The notes under the pieces were generated by a model. That model saw only the letters and a program-made list of their open reading frames with translations, was not told where the DNA came from and searched no databases. Positions 19,936-28,129 of a DNA stretch of 64,000 bases are shown in pieces (the first letter of the stretch is position 1; each line of letters opens with the position of its first letter). The position numbers and the translations under genes are program-made. The DNA lies in contig JAPLNL010000119.1 of NCBI GenBank assembly GCA_026692905.1, forward strand, positions 271,072 to 335,071, given 5' to 3'. The stretch is from Planctomycetota bacterium. Lineage in GTDB: Bacteria > Planctomycetota > Planctomycetia > Pirellulales > Pirellulaceae.

Positions 19936-19955
19936 AGCGATTGAGGACAATCGCT
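19936..19955 (-). terminator. Hairpin after the DUF21/CBS gene
   Basis: A perfect 8-bp stem (AGCGATTG/CAATCGCT, 4-base loop) lies 12 bases past the stop of the minus-strand gene ending at 19968. Read on the minus strand the loop region is ATTGTCCTCAAT, the same core as in the thrC hairpin. There is no T-tract. Confidence 0.45.
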
Positions 19956-19967
19956 TTACTCTGGTTT

Positions 19968-20924
19968 CTAAGCCCGTTGGATCATCTGAGCAACCAATCT
20001 GTCGCGAAGCACCACTCCAACCAACTGACCGGTTGAATTCACAATCCGCCCCAGTTTTGTATCCTGCGATACCATCTTGTTCAGGACGGCTATTTGCCCA
20101 GATGTGTCCTCAAAAGTTGAAACCGCTCGGAGCTTCGGGCGTTCGGTGTTATAGAGCAAGTCGGTTGCTTCGTAGTAGCCCACCAGCCTTTTGTCGCGAG
20201 AATGCAAAACCGGCAAGATTTGCTGATTTGATTTGAGCATGATTTGCTTGGCCTCATCAATGGGCAAGTCGATTTGTACCGTTCGAAGCCCTCGTAGCGG
20301 CATGCAATAGCGGGAAATGGGCTCGCTGCCATAGGCAAACATGTTTTGGACCAGATCCCTCTGAACCGGCTCAAGCAGCCCAGCTTGTTCACCCTCCTCA
20401 AGCACTTGACGCAATTCGCGTCTCGCCAAAGCAGGCCTAACTTTGAGAGGTTCTTCGCCAAGGATTCGTTGTAGCCATTGGCTGACGAAGTACAACGCCC
20501 ACGTGAGCGGTAATGCCAACACCGTCAACGCAAACAGCGGCCAGCCTGCAATCCGAAGCAGTCGGTTGGGCATTTGATGGAAGAGACTTTTGGGCAGCAG
20601 TTCACTGAATATGAACAAAACGGGCGTAGTTAACAGACTAACAACAATATTGATTCGAGCATCGTCGTATCCGAACAATTCGATAACAAACCAAGCAACC
20701 CCGACCGGCACCGCATAATTTGCAACCGTGTTTCCAACGAGCAATGTCGAAACGAATAGCCCTGGATGATTTGTCAACCACAGTAAGCCTCGGGCAACTC
20801 GCGAGCCGTCTACTGCGTCGAGCACCAGCCTTACTCTTGGGACTCGATAAAGCCCCGTTTCAACTCCACTGCAGAATGCGCTCAGCATGCCTGCGGAAAC
20901 GAACAAACCGATCGCAAAAATCAT
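19968..20924 (-). CDS. DUF21/CBS membrane protein (CorC/HlyC-like), second of pair
   Basis: A 318-residue protein. The N-terminal DUF21 (CNNM) domain of about 150 residues has an EAGLY-like opening (SAFCSGVETGLYRVPRVRL) and three or more membrane helices. A CBS-pair region follows (ISRYCMPLRGLRTVQIDLPIDEAKQIML, then VAQMIQRA at the end). It lacks the C-terminal CorC_HlyC domain of larger family members. Relatives are implicated in divalent cation, chiefly magnesium, export or resistance. It overlaps the upstream paralogue by four bases (20921-20924), so both are likely translated together and may form a heteromer. Confidence 0.85.
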   Translation of the reverse strand: MIFAIGLFVSAGMLSAFCSGVETGLYRVPRVRLVLDAVDGSRVARGLLWLTNHPGLFVSTLLVGNTVANYAVPVGVAWFVIELFGYDDARINIVVSLLTTPVLFIFSELLPKSLFHQMPNRLLRIAGWPLFALTVLALPLTWALYFVSQWLQRILGEEPLKVRPALARRELRQVLEEGEQAGLLEPVQRDLVQNMFAYGSEPISRYCMPLRGLRTVQIDLPIDEAKQIMLKSNQQILPVLHSRDKRLVGYYEATDLLYNTERPKLRAVSTFEDTSGQIAVLNKMVSQDTKLGRIVNSTGQLVGVVLRDRLVAQMIQRA

Positions 20925-22249
20925 TCGATTCCTCCTGACTCGTCTTCTGCGATGTCAATTTCTGAACTGGTAATTTGAACGAACATTTCACCTCGACGGG
21001 GGATTTCTGTTACCTGCAAAGTAAACGTTCCCCAAGCAACATGGTCACCTACTTGTGCAAGTCGCCTCAATTGACTTTGCAAAACCCCCGCAATGGTTGC
21101 GTCGCGAGTCTCGGGCAATTTGATTCCGAGAGAGCGTTCCAATTGTTTGATTCGAGTCGCTCCTGTAACTTCCCATTTCGCTTCGCCAGTTTTGGCAAAC
21201 AACGGTCGACCCATCGCGTTGATCGCCGCAGAAGGGCTCGCAAAGATAGCCTCGATGATGTCCTCGAAAAACAAAACGCCAATCGTATCGCCACGCTCAT
21301 TGACGACCACCGCAACTTTCAGCTCCAGCTTCATCAGTTGCTGGAGGACACTGGCTAAATTCGCGCACCATGGAATAAAATAGGCAGGCTGAAAAGTAGG
21401 AGGTGTTTTTTTTTCGATCGCAAGTCGGAGCTGGTCGATCGTGGTCGTCGCCGTCACTTCATTGTCTGATGGAGACAGGATCAATGCAATTCTCCGTTTG
21501 CTTTCTTCGACCCATTCGGTCCCTTGATCCACGATCCATTCCTCAAGCTCCTCGGTTGTGGCTGGCAAAGAGATAGAAGCGAATTGGCTCTTGGGATGCA
21601 TCCACTCTTGAGCTTGAATATTGGAGAGCTGTAACGTGTTTTGCAAGATCCCCTTTTCCAGGTCGATCATCTTGGAATCGGTTTCACTGAGCTCAATCGC
21701 CCGCTCAAGATCGGAAGTTTCTAGTACGGATTCTGGGACCAATCCAGGCCAGATTAAGCGTCGGCAAATGTCGTTAATGGCATGCATGCCTTTTCCCAAT
21801 GGCAGTACGGCTCGCATGATGCCGAGCATCGGTATTGCGATGAATCTGCTGATTTTGAGCGGAGCGAGTACGCCAACACTTTTGGGCAAAAGCTCGCCGA
21901 AGAGAATGACGCTGGTTACGGTTGCAAACGCGAATAAAAACGCTGCAGCCTCGGAACCTGTTAATGAGTTGGATAAGACATTGGCACATGCGAAAAACGT
22001 AATGTTGATTGCCAGATTGCACAGAAGAATGCATGTCAGTAAATGCGAGGGATTGCTGAGCAGGTGTTGAATTGCTCGATCGGATCGCCGCGCCGAATCC
22101 AATTTGAGCCGCTGTGCCGAGGTCAATGAGAACAATGCGGCCTCGCTAGCCGAAAACAATGCTGAGAGAAAGAGCATGCCTATCAGGGCAGCCGGGGCGA
22201 GCAACCAAGCCAGTGAGCTGATTCCACTAGACTCTGGTAGGGGCGGCAA
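20921..22249 (-). CDS. DUF21/CBS/CorC-HlyC membrane protein, first of pair
   Basis: A 442-residue protein. The start at 22249 is TTG; the first ATG in frame would cut into the first membrane helix, so TTG is preferred. The DUF21 domain opens FLSALFSASEAALFSLTSAQR, the classic family signature, and continues with several membrane spans. CBS-like sequence follows at about 215-345 (MHPKSQFASISLPATTEEL). The C-terminal ~90 residues (LFAKTGEAKWEVTGATRIKQLERSLGI) match the CorC_HlyC transporter-associated domain. It probably takes part in magnesium/cobalt handling at the inner membrane. Its stop overlaps the start of a shorter paralogue, a tandem duplication in one operon. Confidence 0.88.
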   Translation of the reverse strand: MPPLPESSGISSLAWLLAPAALIGMLFLSALFSASEAALFSLTSAQRLKLDSARRSDRAIQHLLSNPSHLLTCILLCNLAINITFFACANVLSNSLTGSEAAAFLFAFATVTSVILFGELLPKSVGVLAPLKISRFIAIPMLGIMRAVLPLGKGMHAINDICRRLIWPGLVPESVLETSDLERAIELSETDSKMIDLEKGILQNTLQLSNIQAQEWMHPKSQFASISLPATTEELEEWIVDQGTEWVEESKRRIALILSPSDNEVTATTTIDQLRLAIEKKTPPTFQPAYFIPWCANLASVLQQLMKLELKVAVVVNERGDTIGVLFFEDIIEAIFASPSAAINAMGRPLFAKTGEAKWEVTGATRIKQLERSLGIKLPETRDATIAGVLQSQLRRLAQVGDHVAWGTFTLQVTEIPRRGEMFVQITSSEIDIAEDESGGIE

Positions 22250-22312
22250 CTCGAAACTCCTGAAGCTTGGTTGAGGTGTTTAAATGGTCCAAAAGCGAAT
22301 TGTTGTTTACCC

Positions 22313-24139
22313 TCACTCTTCGTCGCTTGTTCTGGAGCCACCGAATGCGAAGTCGAATTCGCTTAATGCTGGGATCATCATGGCAGCGGTCGCGAATGCA
22401 TACGACAATGATACCACACTAAACACCGCTAGTTCTTGATCACGCAAAATGAAACTAGTAATTGCAAAGTACGTTAGAAACGGAAGCATAAACGAGCTAA
22501 TGGTAATTGCCGGCGAAGGATTGCGGCTCCCGAGAGCCAAGTAAAGACCGATGCCACCGCCCAAAATGATAATCAAGAACGGTGGTAGTTGCCGCCCAAA
22601 TGAACCTCGGAACATCAGCATGATCAACATACATGTCGCGACACCTAGAAACAAAAAGAAAACTGTCCCGAGACTCGTCCCAATGGCCGCACGACTTTGG
22701 GCATAAATCATTCCGCAGTGGATCCCCAGCATAGCGACGAAAAGATCCATGACGATCAGGGTAATTGCTGTGAAAATCAGGTTCTCCGTAGTCAAGGCGG
22801 ACTGGGCCCATAAGTACACACACAGAAGTAACGGCGTAATCACCATCTCTTTGGTTACGTACAGAACCCCGCAAATCTTTCCAAACAAAAACTCGCTAGG
22901 CGATATTTCGGTGACAAGCAACAGATCTAATGCTCCGCCATCTCGCTCGTTGGTGATCGAGTTGACAGCTAACGCATTGATAACAATCAGCGATAACACA
23001 AAGAACGGCGCTAGCAGCGAAACCGTGGTGGGTACCAGCTCTTCCTGAAAAGTAGATTCCTGAGTTGCCAAGCCATTCAAAACGAATTGGCGAACTCCAA
23101 ACGCAACCATCAATCCAAAAGCGAGATAAGCGACTCGGATGAGAAGCACTTTCCGGCCATAAGCCCAAGTGCTCATCTCCCTCCAAAGAACGGGATTGTT
23201 CCATACACGCCGCGGCGCACGCACCTTCCATGCTTTGACTTGCCGCGGCTGATTGGCATTGTCTAGCAAACTAGCTTTGGGCAAGTTCGAATTGACCGTA
23301 TCGACTTCTGGTTCTTCCGATTCTGCATTCCCGCCTCGACGTTCGCGCGAGGGGTTCCATACCCGCAGCATTTGAATCGAAAGCAGTGTCAACCCCAGAG
23401 CTATTGCTAGGAACACCAGGCCCGACAACAACGCGTTTCCTCCTGGAATCCAAAATGGCAGTATGTTTTCCGAAGCAATCGGTTGAGTAACATCCACAAT
23501 AGCGCGAAGTGGACTAACGAGCTTCGCTACGGTTGGCGATACAAAGCTTAGTTTGTCCGCCGCGATCACTTCGCAGACCGCCAACCACAGAGCAATGATT
23601 AGCATTGTTACCGTGATGGATTGGAATGTCTTCTCTCGCCAAAAAGCAATCGTCGCCCCAAGCGTTGCGCTTGCAATCAAAGCACAAAACGTCACCCATG
23701 AGCAAGCAAAAACCTGTTCAATGGACACGCCCCCCAACAGAACCATAGAAAAAACAATGGGAAGGGAGGCAAGAAAGGCGTTCATCGAAGCTAGTAACCC
23801 AGCTCCGATTTTCCCCAAAACCATCTCGACGTTGGACAGCGACGTCATCAACAAGAGAATCAACGTTTGTTTGTCTTTTTCGTGGCTCACCGCAATCGTG
23901 CCAGCTAAAGCCGCCATGAAGAGCAACACGATCAACTGAAACGGTGCGATCAACTGGAAAATAAGCACACCGAACCGAGCTAAATCCCCTGGATTCTGAA
24001 CCGGCTGAATTCCAGCCAAAAGCAACCAAGTCGTACAAATGATCGCAAAAAGCATCAATGCGAATACGACGCGATTAACAAAATGCCTCCCGCGTCGAGG
24101 GAGGGTCGCAATTTCACGTTGGAAGATGGGGCCTATCAT
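22313..24139 (-). CDS. ABC-2 type transporter permease, 608 residues
   Basis: A large inner-membrane protein with at least ten hydrophobic segments in two halves. The N-terminal half begins MIGPIFQREIATLPRRGRHF and has helices up to about residue 265. A soluble loop of about 70 residues follows, including a repeat-like WREMSTWAYGRKVLL, after which more helices run to the end. The NDRDGGALDLLLVTEISPSEF and HEKDKQTLILLLMTSLSNVE segments are typical of ABC-2 permeases in the ABC-2/GldF-like group, and each half carries one, suggesting a fused dimer. No ATPase is adjacent; the ABC ATPase at 4369 is the only one in the window. The substrate is unknown. Confidence 0.8.
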   Translation of the reverse strand: MIGPIFQREIATLPRRGRHFVNRVVFALMLFAIICTTWLLLAGIQPVQNPGDLARFGVLIFQLIAPFQLIVLLFMAALAGTIAVSHEKDKQTLILLLMTSLSNVEMVLGKIGAGLLASMNAFLASLPIVFSMVLLGGVSIEQVFACSWVTFCALIASATLGATIAFWREKTFQSITVTMLIIALWLAVCEVIAADKLSFVSPTVAKLVSPLRAIVDVTQPIASENILPFWIPGGNALLSGLVFLAIALGLTLLSIQMLRVWNPSRERRGGNAESEEPEVDTVNSNLPKASLLDNANQPRQVKAWKVRAPRRVWNNPVLWREMSTWAYGRKVLLIRVAYLAFGLMVAFGVRQFVLNGLATQESTFQEELVPTTVSLLAPFFVLSLIVINALAVNSITNERDGGALDLLLVTEISPSEFLFGKICGVLYVTKEMVITPLLLCVYLWAQSALTTENLIFTAITLIVMDLFVAMLGIHCGMIYAQSRAAIGTSLGTVFFLFLGVATCMLIMLMFRGSFGRQLPPFLIIILGGGIGLYLALGSRNPSPAITISSFMLPFLTYFAITSFILRDQELAVFSVVSLSYAFATAAMMIPALSEFDFAFGGSRTSDEE

Positions 24140-24370
24140 GGTACCGAGTTTAATGTGAAATGCATGGGCTGACCATCACATCAATCGGACTTAAGGGAAA
24201 ATCGCAAATTGGAATGGAAAGTTGGAGGGGCGTCCTGGATTTCTTGCAGACAAGTCAGCGTACGTGCCGAGAAGCATGGAAGTTGTAATTATTTTGCCGA
24301 ATGGGCCGATAAATGCGGACAAACACGGCCGGCCAGTGCGATAGTGGCAGCGAATCGCTGAGGACACAAA

Positions 24371-25216
24371 ATGAGTTATCTGCGACATTGGAAATTGTCT
24401 CGTTCCCCGTTTGCATTGGGTTCCTCCAGTCGCGGTGTATTTTGTGGTGGGACGATCGAGGAAGCGTTGGCTCGGAGCGAGTTTCTCGTTTCCCATGAAA
24501 AACGACTTGCAATTGTTTTGGGCCCCGCTGGAGTTGGGAAAACGACGTTCCTGAAGCATTTTGTTCGCTTGAGAAATGCTCAGAACGCACGAGAAAACCT
24601 CGCCATTATCGACCTTCGCTCGGCCGATGCGGGCAGCCTCCCCCTCAGAATTTTGCAAGGTATTGCGCACCATCAAGAACCACCGCACTCTACGAGAGAA
24701 TGTTGGAATCAGATTAGCGACGAGTTGTTTTCGGAATCAGCGATTGGCCATCGCACGGTGTTAATCCTAGACAATTTGCATGAGGTCTCGGATGACTTTT
24801 ACCAAGCAATTTCGCAATTGTGGAGCACTCCTATCCGCTGGAGCATGTTCCTGTCGCTCGACGACGATTCGATTGTGAATATTCCCAGGTGGATTTTGGA
24901 TCAATGCGAACTCAAAATTCAATTGCCGCGATGGGATCTCGGGCAAACAGCGGACTACTTTGACTTTGCGATTCAGCGGGTGGGAGGCAATGATTCCATA
25001 TTCAACGGTCAAGCGATCACAAGGATTCAGGAACTGAGTGACGGAATTCCCAGGAAAATGGTTCAAATCGCTGAATTGGCTTTGGTGGCAGGGGCGGTTC
25101 GAAAGGCAGAAAAAGTCACGGCAGAGCTGGTTGACCAAGTCTGCGACGAATTTACTGTCACTGTTGGAACAAAATTCTCGCCAATCTGGGAAGATCAGAG
25201 ATTGAATGCTGGATAA
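24371..25216 (+). CDS. ExeA/MshM-type AAA ATPase
   Basis: A 281-residue P-loop ATPase with N-terminal MSYLRHWKLSRSPFAL, the typical opening of ExeA/TniB-like ATPases. Walker A is GPAGVGKTT at 51-59 and Walker B LILDN at 131-135. The C-terminal helical lid contains DGIPRKMVQIAELAL, a sensor-2-like segment. ExeA relatives work with secretion or type IV pilus machinery, and TniB relatives with transposition. No transposase, secretin or PDZ partner is beside it, so its client is unknown. In planctomycetes such genes often stand alone. It is preceded by a 231-base gap and followed by 214 bases containing a hairpin. Confidence 0.8.
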   Translation: MSYLRHWKLSRSPFALGSSSRGVFCGGTIEEALARSEFLVSHEKRLAIVLGPAGVGKTTFLKHFVRLRNAQNARENLAIIDLRSADAGSLPLRILQGIAHHQEPPHSTRECWNQISDELFSESAIGHRTVLILDNLHEVSDDFYQAISQLWSTPIRWSMFLSLDDDSIVNIPRWILDQCELKIQLPRWDLGQTADYFDFAIQRVGGNDSIFNGQAITRIQELSDGIPRKMVQIAELALVAGAVRKAEKVTAELVDQVCDEFTVTVGTKFSPIWEDQRLNAG

Positions 25217-25336
25217 TTCGAGCAAGAATTGAAATGGTGCTAGTTGCTGACAATGGAGTCACAAACCCCTCAATGAGCCAGTTTGGGGATTCCATTCGAC
25301 GAAAACTTTCTACCGATCGAAAACGCCTCACAAGTG

Positions 25337-25357
25337 AACTTTCCTAAATGGAAAGTT
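25337..25357. repeat. Perfect 8-bp inverted repeat between exeA-like and DUF2203 genes
   Basis: Arms AACTTTCC and GGAAAGTT enclose TAAAT. It lies 120 bases after the ATPase stop and 74 bases before the DUF2203 start. It could be an operator for the downstream gene or part of its leader; there is no T-tract to make it a terminator. Confidence 0.5.
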
Positions 25358-25430
25358 GTCGGTATTGTCTTGTGATAATACTTGAACGATGAACTGCGTT
25401 CGAGAACAACGAATAAGGCGTCCGCCAACC

Positions 25431-25847
25431 ATGCCAACCAAAACAACTCAAATCTTCTCGATCGAACAAGCGAGAGCAATGCTCCCGCTGCTCCGGCTTA
25501 TCGTGACAGATATCTCGTTGGCACACCGAGATTTAACCGAACGAAAATCGAATCTTCGCCGGATGTTGCGGCGCAACGAGGGAAAAGCACGGTTTCAAGT
25601 CTACGATGCCGAGATAACCGAGATTCAAGAAGACCTCAAAAACGATTCGGCTCATCTTGACGAATACGTCAGCGAGCTAGAGCAACTAGGTGTCATTTTG
25701 CGTTCCGCTCACGACGGTATCGTTGATTTCCCAACCGTTGTTGATGACATGCCTGCCTACTACACCTGGCAAATGGAACAACAAGATATCGTCGACTTCC
25801 ATCGAGCTGACGAATCTACCGCAGATCGCAAGCCGATCTTTGAGTAG
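25431..25847 (+). CDS. DUF2203 family protein
   Basis: I start this at the ATG at 25431 (MPTKTTQIFSIEQARAMLPLLRLIV); 14 additional codons upstream are open but not family-like. The 138-residue product matches DUF2203 in its opening (FSIEQARAMLPLL), a charged helical middle likely to be coiled coil (about residues 45-85), and the end GIVDFPTVVDDMPAYYTWQMEQQDIVDFHR, which is the most conserved part of the family. The family is small, cytoplasmic and uncharacterised. It converges on the TadE-like gene, with a family A repeat in the gap. Confidence 0.85.
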   Translation: MPTKTTQIFSIEQARAMLPLLRLIVTDISLAHRDLTERKSNLRRMLRRNEGKARFQVYDAEITEIQEDLKNDSAHLDEYVSELEQLGVILRSAHDGIVDFPTVVDDMPAYYTWQMEQQDIVDFHRADESTADRKPIFE

Positions 25848-25883
25848 ATGTTTGTTTCTAGTTCATGTCAATCAGTCCTGCCG

Positions 25884-25943
25884 TAGCATGGCGCGCAATC
25901 GAGTGAGTCTTCTTTTCAATTCACCGGCTTGCGCGTCGTGCTA
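25884..25943. repeat. Palindromic intergenic repeat, family A (copy 2, one arm decayed)
   Basis: The right arm at 25928-25943 is the intact complement of TAGCACGACGCGCAAG. The left arm at 25884-25905 is diverged (TAGCATGGCGCGCAA). It again lies between two convergent genes, ending at 25847 and 25966. Confidence 0.8.
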
Positions 25944-25965
25944 GATATTGGAACCGACCGCTCGC

Positions 25966-26448
25966 CTATTGGTCGATTGGCTCGTTGCTGTTGTTTCCCA
26001 CCGTCCCTGCTGCCAACAGATAGGCTTTGTTCTCATGGTCGAGTGTCATGGAAGACAGCATGTCTTTGTCGGCTAGAAAAATGGGCTTCAACCAAGAGTT
26101 ATCGGAATACTTACATTGAATCTCCACCGTGACAGTTGACGTCGAGGTCGTAAAAGTAGTTGGAGTAACTGTGATGGTCGCATTTCGAACACCTGTCGCA
26201 TTCAAGAACTGATTTGCTTTGGCCGTAACATCGTCAACAGTCTTGCCTGGAACGATCCCTACTCGGGCTGACTCATAGGCAGCTTGCTCTACCGAGTGAC
26301 GCGCGTACATGAATCGGGCGAACTCGAAGCCAGCTAAAAGGATGGTGAAAAACAACCCGCTGCAAATGGCGAATTCAACCGTGAATGCGCCCAATCGGCG
26401 ATGGTATTTCCGCAAAACTCTACAATGCGTTATTTCTATTGAATTCAT
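25966..26448 (-). CDS. TadE-like pseudopilin
   Basis: A 160-residue protein with a basic N-terminus and then GAFTVEFAICSGLFFTILLAGFEF, the TadE-type helix with Glu near its start. RHSVEQAAYESARVGIVPG follows, the standard segment after the helix. The C-terminal part is Thr-rich and soluble. It should sit in the inner membrane with the bulk outside. It is the last of a four-gene minus-strand set, 3 bases after the TadG-like gene. Tad pilus assembly genes such as tadA and rcpA are not in the window. Confidence 0.82.
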   Translation of the reverse strand: MNSIEITHCRVLRKYHRRLGAFTVEFAICSGLFFTILLAGFEFARFMYARHSVEQAAYESARVGIVPGKTVDDVTAKANQFLNATGVRNATITVTPTTFTTSTSTVTVEIQCKYSDNSWLKPIFLADKDMLSSMTLDHENKAYLLAAGTVGNNSNEPIDQ

Positions 26449-26451
26449 GAT

Positions 26452-27654
26452 CTACTCGGTCAACATGTTTGGTAACGTGGCAGCGATAGTGCGAAAGGCA
26501 GCTTCCAAGGATGCGGCATCGGGGGCAACATAACATTGCCCGCCGCCAGCTTGGGCGACGCGTTGCATCAATGCAACGTCCGCTTGTGCACTAAATGCGA
26601 TGGTATGGGTTCGAATATTCATTTCTCGAGCCGTTGTCGCTAATACAACTGGATCGTCGCCTTGGGACCGTATTCCGTCCGTGAGCAAAATAATGCTCTT
26701 GCTGGACGTGATCCGTGTTCGAGTCGGATCTGTCAAAGCGTTTACTCCCTCGCGAAGACCAGCTGCGATGTTGGTATTTCCGATGAGCGGTTGTGTTGCA
26801 ATCGTATTCAGTTTTTGCTTGAGCGTGGTGTAGTCGGTTGTTAGTGGTTGATCGATGGAGGCGACAACGGATGTCCAAATTCCAAAGGTAAAGTTGCTTG
26901 AGTAGGACGCTAGGGCAACTCGGGACTTGATGGGCGCCTCATTGAGAACATTGGCAAAGATATTGACAGACGAAGTCAGCGAAGCCCAGCGACTCAAAGT
27001 GGCATGCGGCAACTGAAAATAGTTTTGAATGGGAGACTTGCCTGCCAAGTCTCCGGGATAAGTAAAAGGTGTCGAGCCTAGTGTCCAAGCCATTGAGCCA
27101 GACCGATCGACCACCAGGCAAACGTCCATGTCGATTCGAGTCGAAACGGCAGACTGTTCTGAAGTAAAGGTTGAAACACCCATCAACTGCGGGAGCAAAA
27201 TGGTTGGGATGCCACCACCAGCCATTTTGCTCAAATTCGAATTGATACGAATGGAATTCGTAACGACACTCGAAGTTGATGCCGTCTGTGAAAACGAATA
27301 GGACCCGTTGGCGTTCCCTATGGATGATCCAATCTGGATGTCGCTGTCGTCCAAGACAACGACTCGGCCAGCGACGCGATGCAAAGCAGCAATCGTCTTA
27401 GCCGATTGCCTAGCTTGATCCTGTGATTGTGTTTGTCCAAGCACGACAAGTGCTGCCTTGGCGGCAGCATCGGTCGCAAGCCTTTGTTCCGAGCGCACGA
27501 GCTCCATGTACGCAATGTTTATACTGAGCCCAGCCAGCGCAACCAATGCGAAAAAGGCAGCTCCAGAAAGGACTAAAATGGAGCCTCGGCGATTTCGAGA
27601 CACTCTTGTGCGCTGGGACTGGCAAAGCTTAGGACGGACAAACGTCTTAGTCAT
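26452..27654 (-). CDS. TadG-like protein with von Willebrand A domain
   Basis: A 400-residue protein. Residues about 20-48 form the TadG N-terminal signal helix (RRGSILVLSGAAFFALVALAGLSINIAYM). A linker ending QSAVSTRIDMD leads into a VWA domain with the MIDAS motif DxSxS at Asp183, Ser185, Ser187 (VDRSGSM) and downstream TDG. The VWA fold binds a divalent metal and usually mediates protein contacts outside the cell. It is flanked on both sides by TadE-like genes at 3 and 11 bases, so all three are surely co-transcribed and probably form one envelope complex. The precise role is unknown. Confidence 0.87.
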   Translation of the reverse strand: MTKTFVRPKLCQSQRTRVSRNRRGSILVLSGAAFFALVALAGLSINIAYMELVRSEQRLATDAAAKAALVVLGQTQSQDQARQSAKTIAALHRVAGRVVVLDDSDIQIGSSIGNANGSYSFSQTASTSSVVTNSIRINSNLSKMAGGGIPTILLPQLMGVSTFTSEQSAVSTRIDMDVCLVVDRSGSMAWTLGSTPFTYPGDLAGKSPIQNYFQLPHATLSRWASLTSSVNIFANVLNEAPIKSRVALASYSSNFTFGIWTSVVASIDQPLTTDYTTLKQKLNTIATQPLIGNTNIAAGLREGVNALTDPTRTRITSSKSIILLTDGIRSQGDDPVVLATTAREMNIRTHTIAFSAQADVALMQRVAQAGGGQCYVAPDAASLEAAFRTIAATLPNMLTE

Positions 27655-27665
27655 GATGTAACCTT

Positions 27666-28088
27666 CTATTCGCGAAGCATAGTTGCGTCGACAGAAAAAG
27701 TTCCTTGATCTTGTAAAACGAATCGTGTGGGAGAATTGGAAGCACAGGGGACTTCAACTCGAACCCGAATCTGCGTTCCAGACGGTTGAGACAGCAAATC
27801 AGCGGGAGTTACAGTGACGACCGCTCCCTTGACATTGCGTTGAGTCAACATCGCTTGGCAGCGGGCCGCAACATCGGCGTTGCTGCAGGTACTTCGTACC
27901 GCTGATCTTGCTCCTTCGTAGGCAACGATGACCGCAGATTGACGGAGGAAAATCCTCTGGCAGACTTCGATCGTTCCCATAACGAGTATCAGCATCACTG
28001 GCAAAACAACCGCCAACTCAACCGAAGCCAAACCGTCGCGTCGACTCGATTGTCGTCTACTCTTTTGATTGTTCGATGAAGTGGTCAT
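27666..28088 (-). CDS. TadE-like pseudopilin
   Basis: A 140-residue protein starting with a basic, Ser-rich stretch and then the TadE helix GLASVELAVVLPVMLILVMGTIEV, with the conserved Glu five residues in. RQSAVIVAYEGARSAVRS is the usual post-helix segment. Two Cys residues in RSTCSNADVAARCQ may form a disulfide. It is second in the cluster, 41 bases after the DUF4114 gene and 11 before the TadG-like gene. It is similar in plan to the TadE-like protein at 25966 but clearly diverged from it. Confidence 0.85.
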   Translation of the reverse strand: MTTSSNNQKSRRQSSRRDGLASVELAVVLPVMLILVMGTIEVCQRIFLRQSAVIVAYEGARSAVRSTCSNADVAARCQAMLTQRNVKGAVVTVTPADLLSQPSGTQIRVRVEVPCASNSPTRFVLQDQGTFSVDATMLRE

Positions 28089-28129
28089 GTTTGGGATCTT
28101 CTAAACGCAAATACGATGTTCAACATAAA

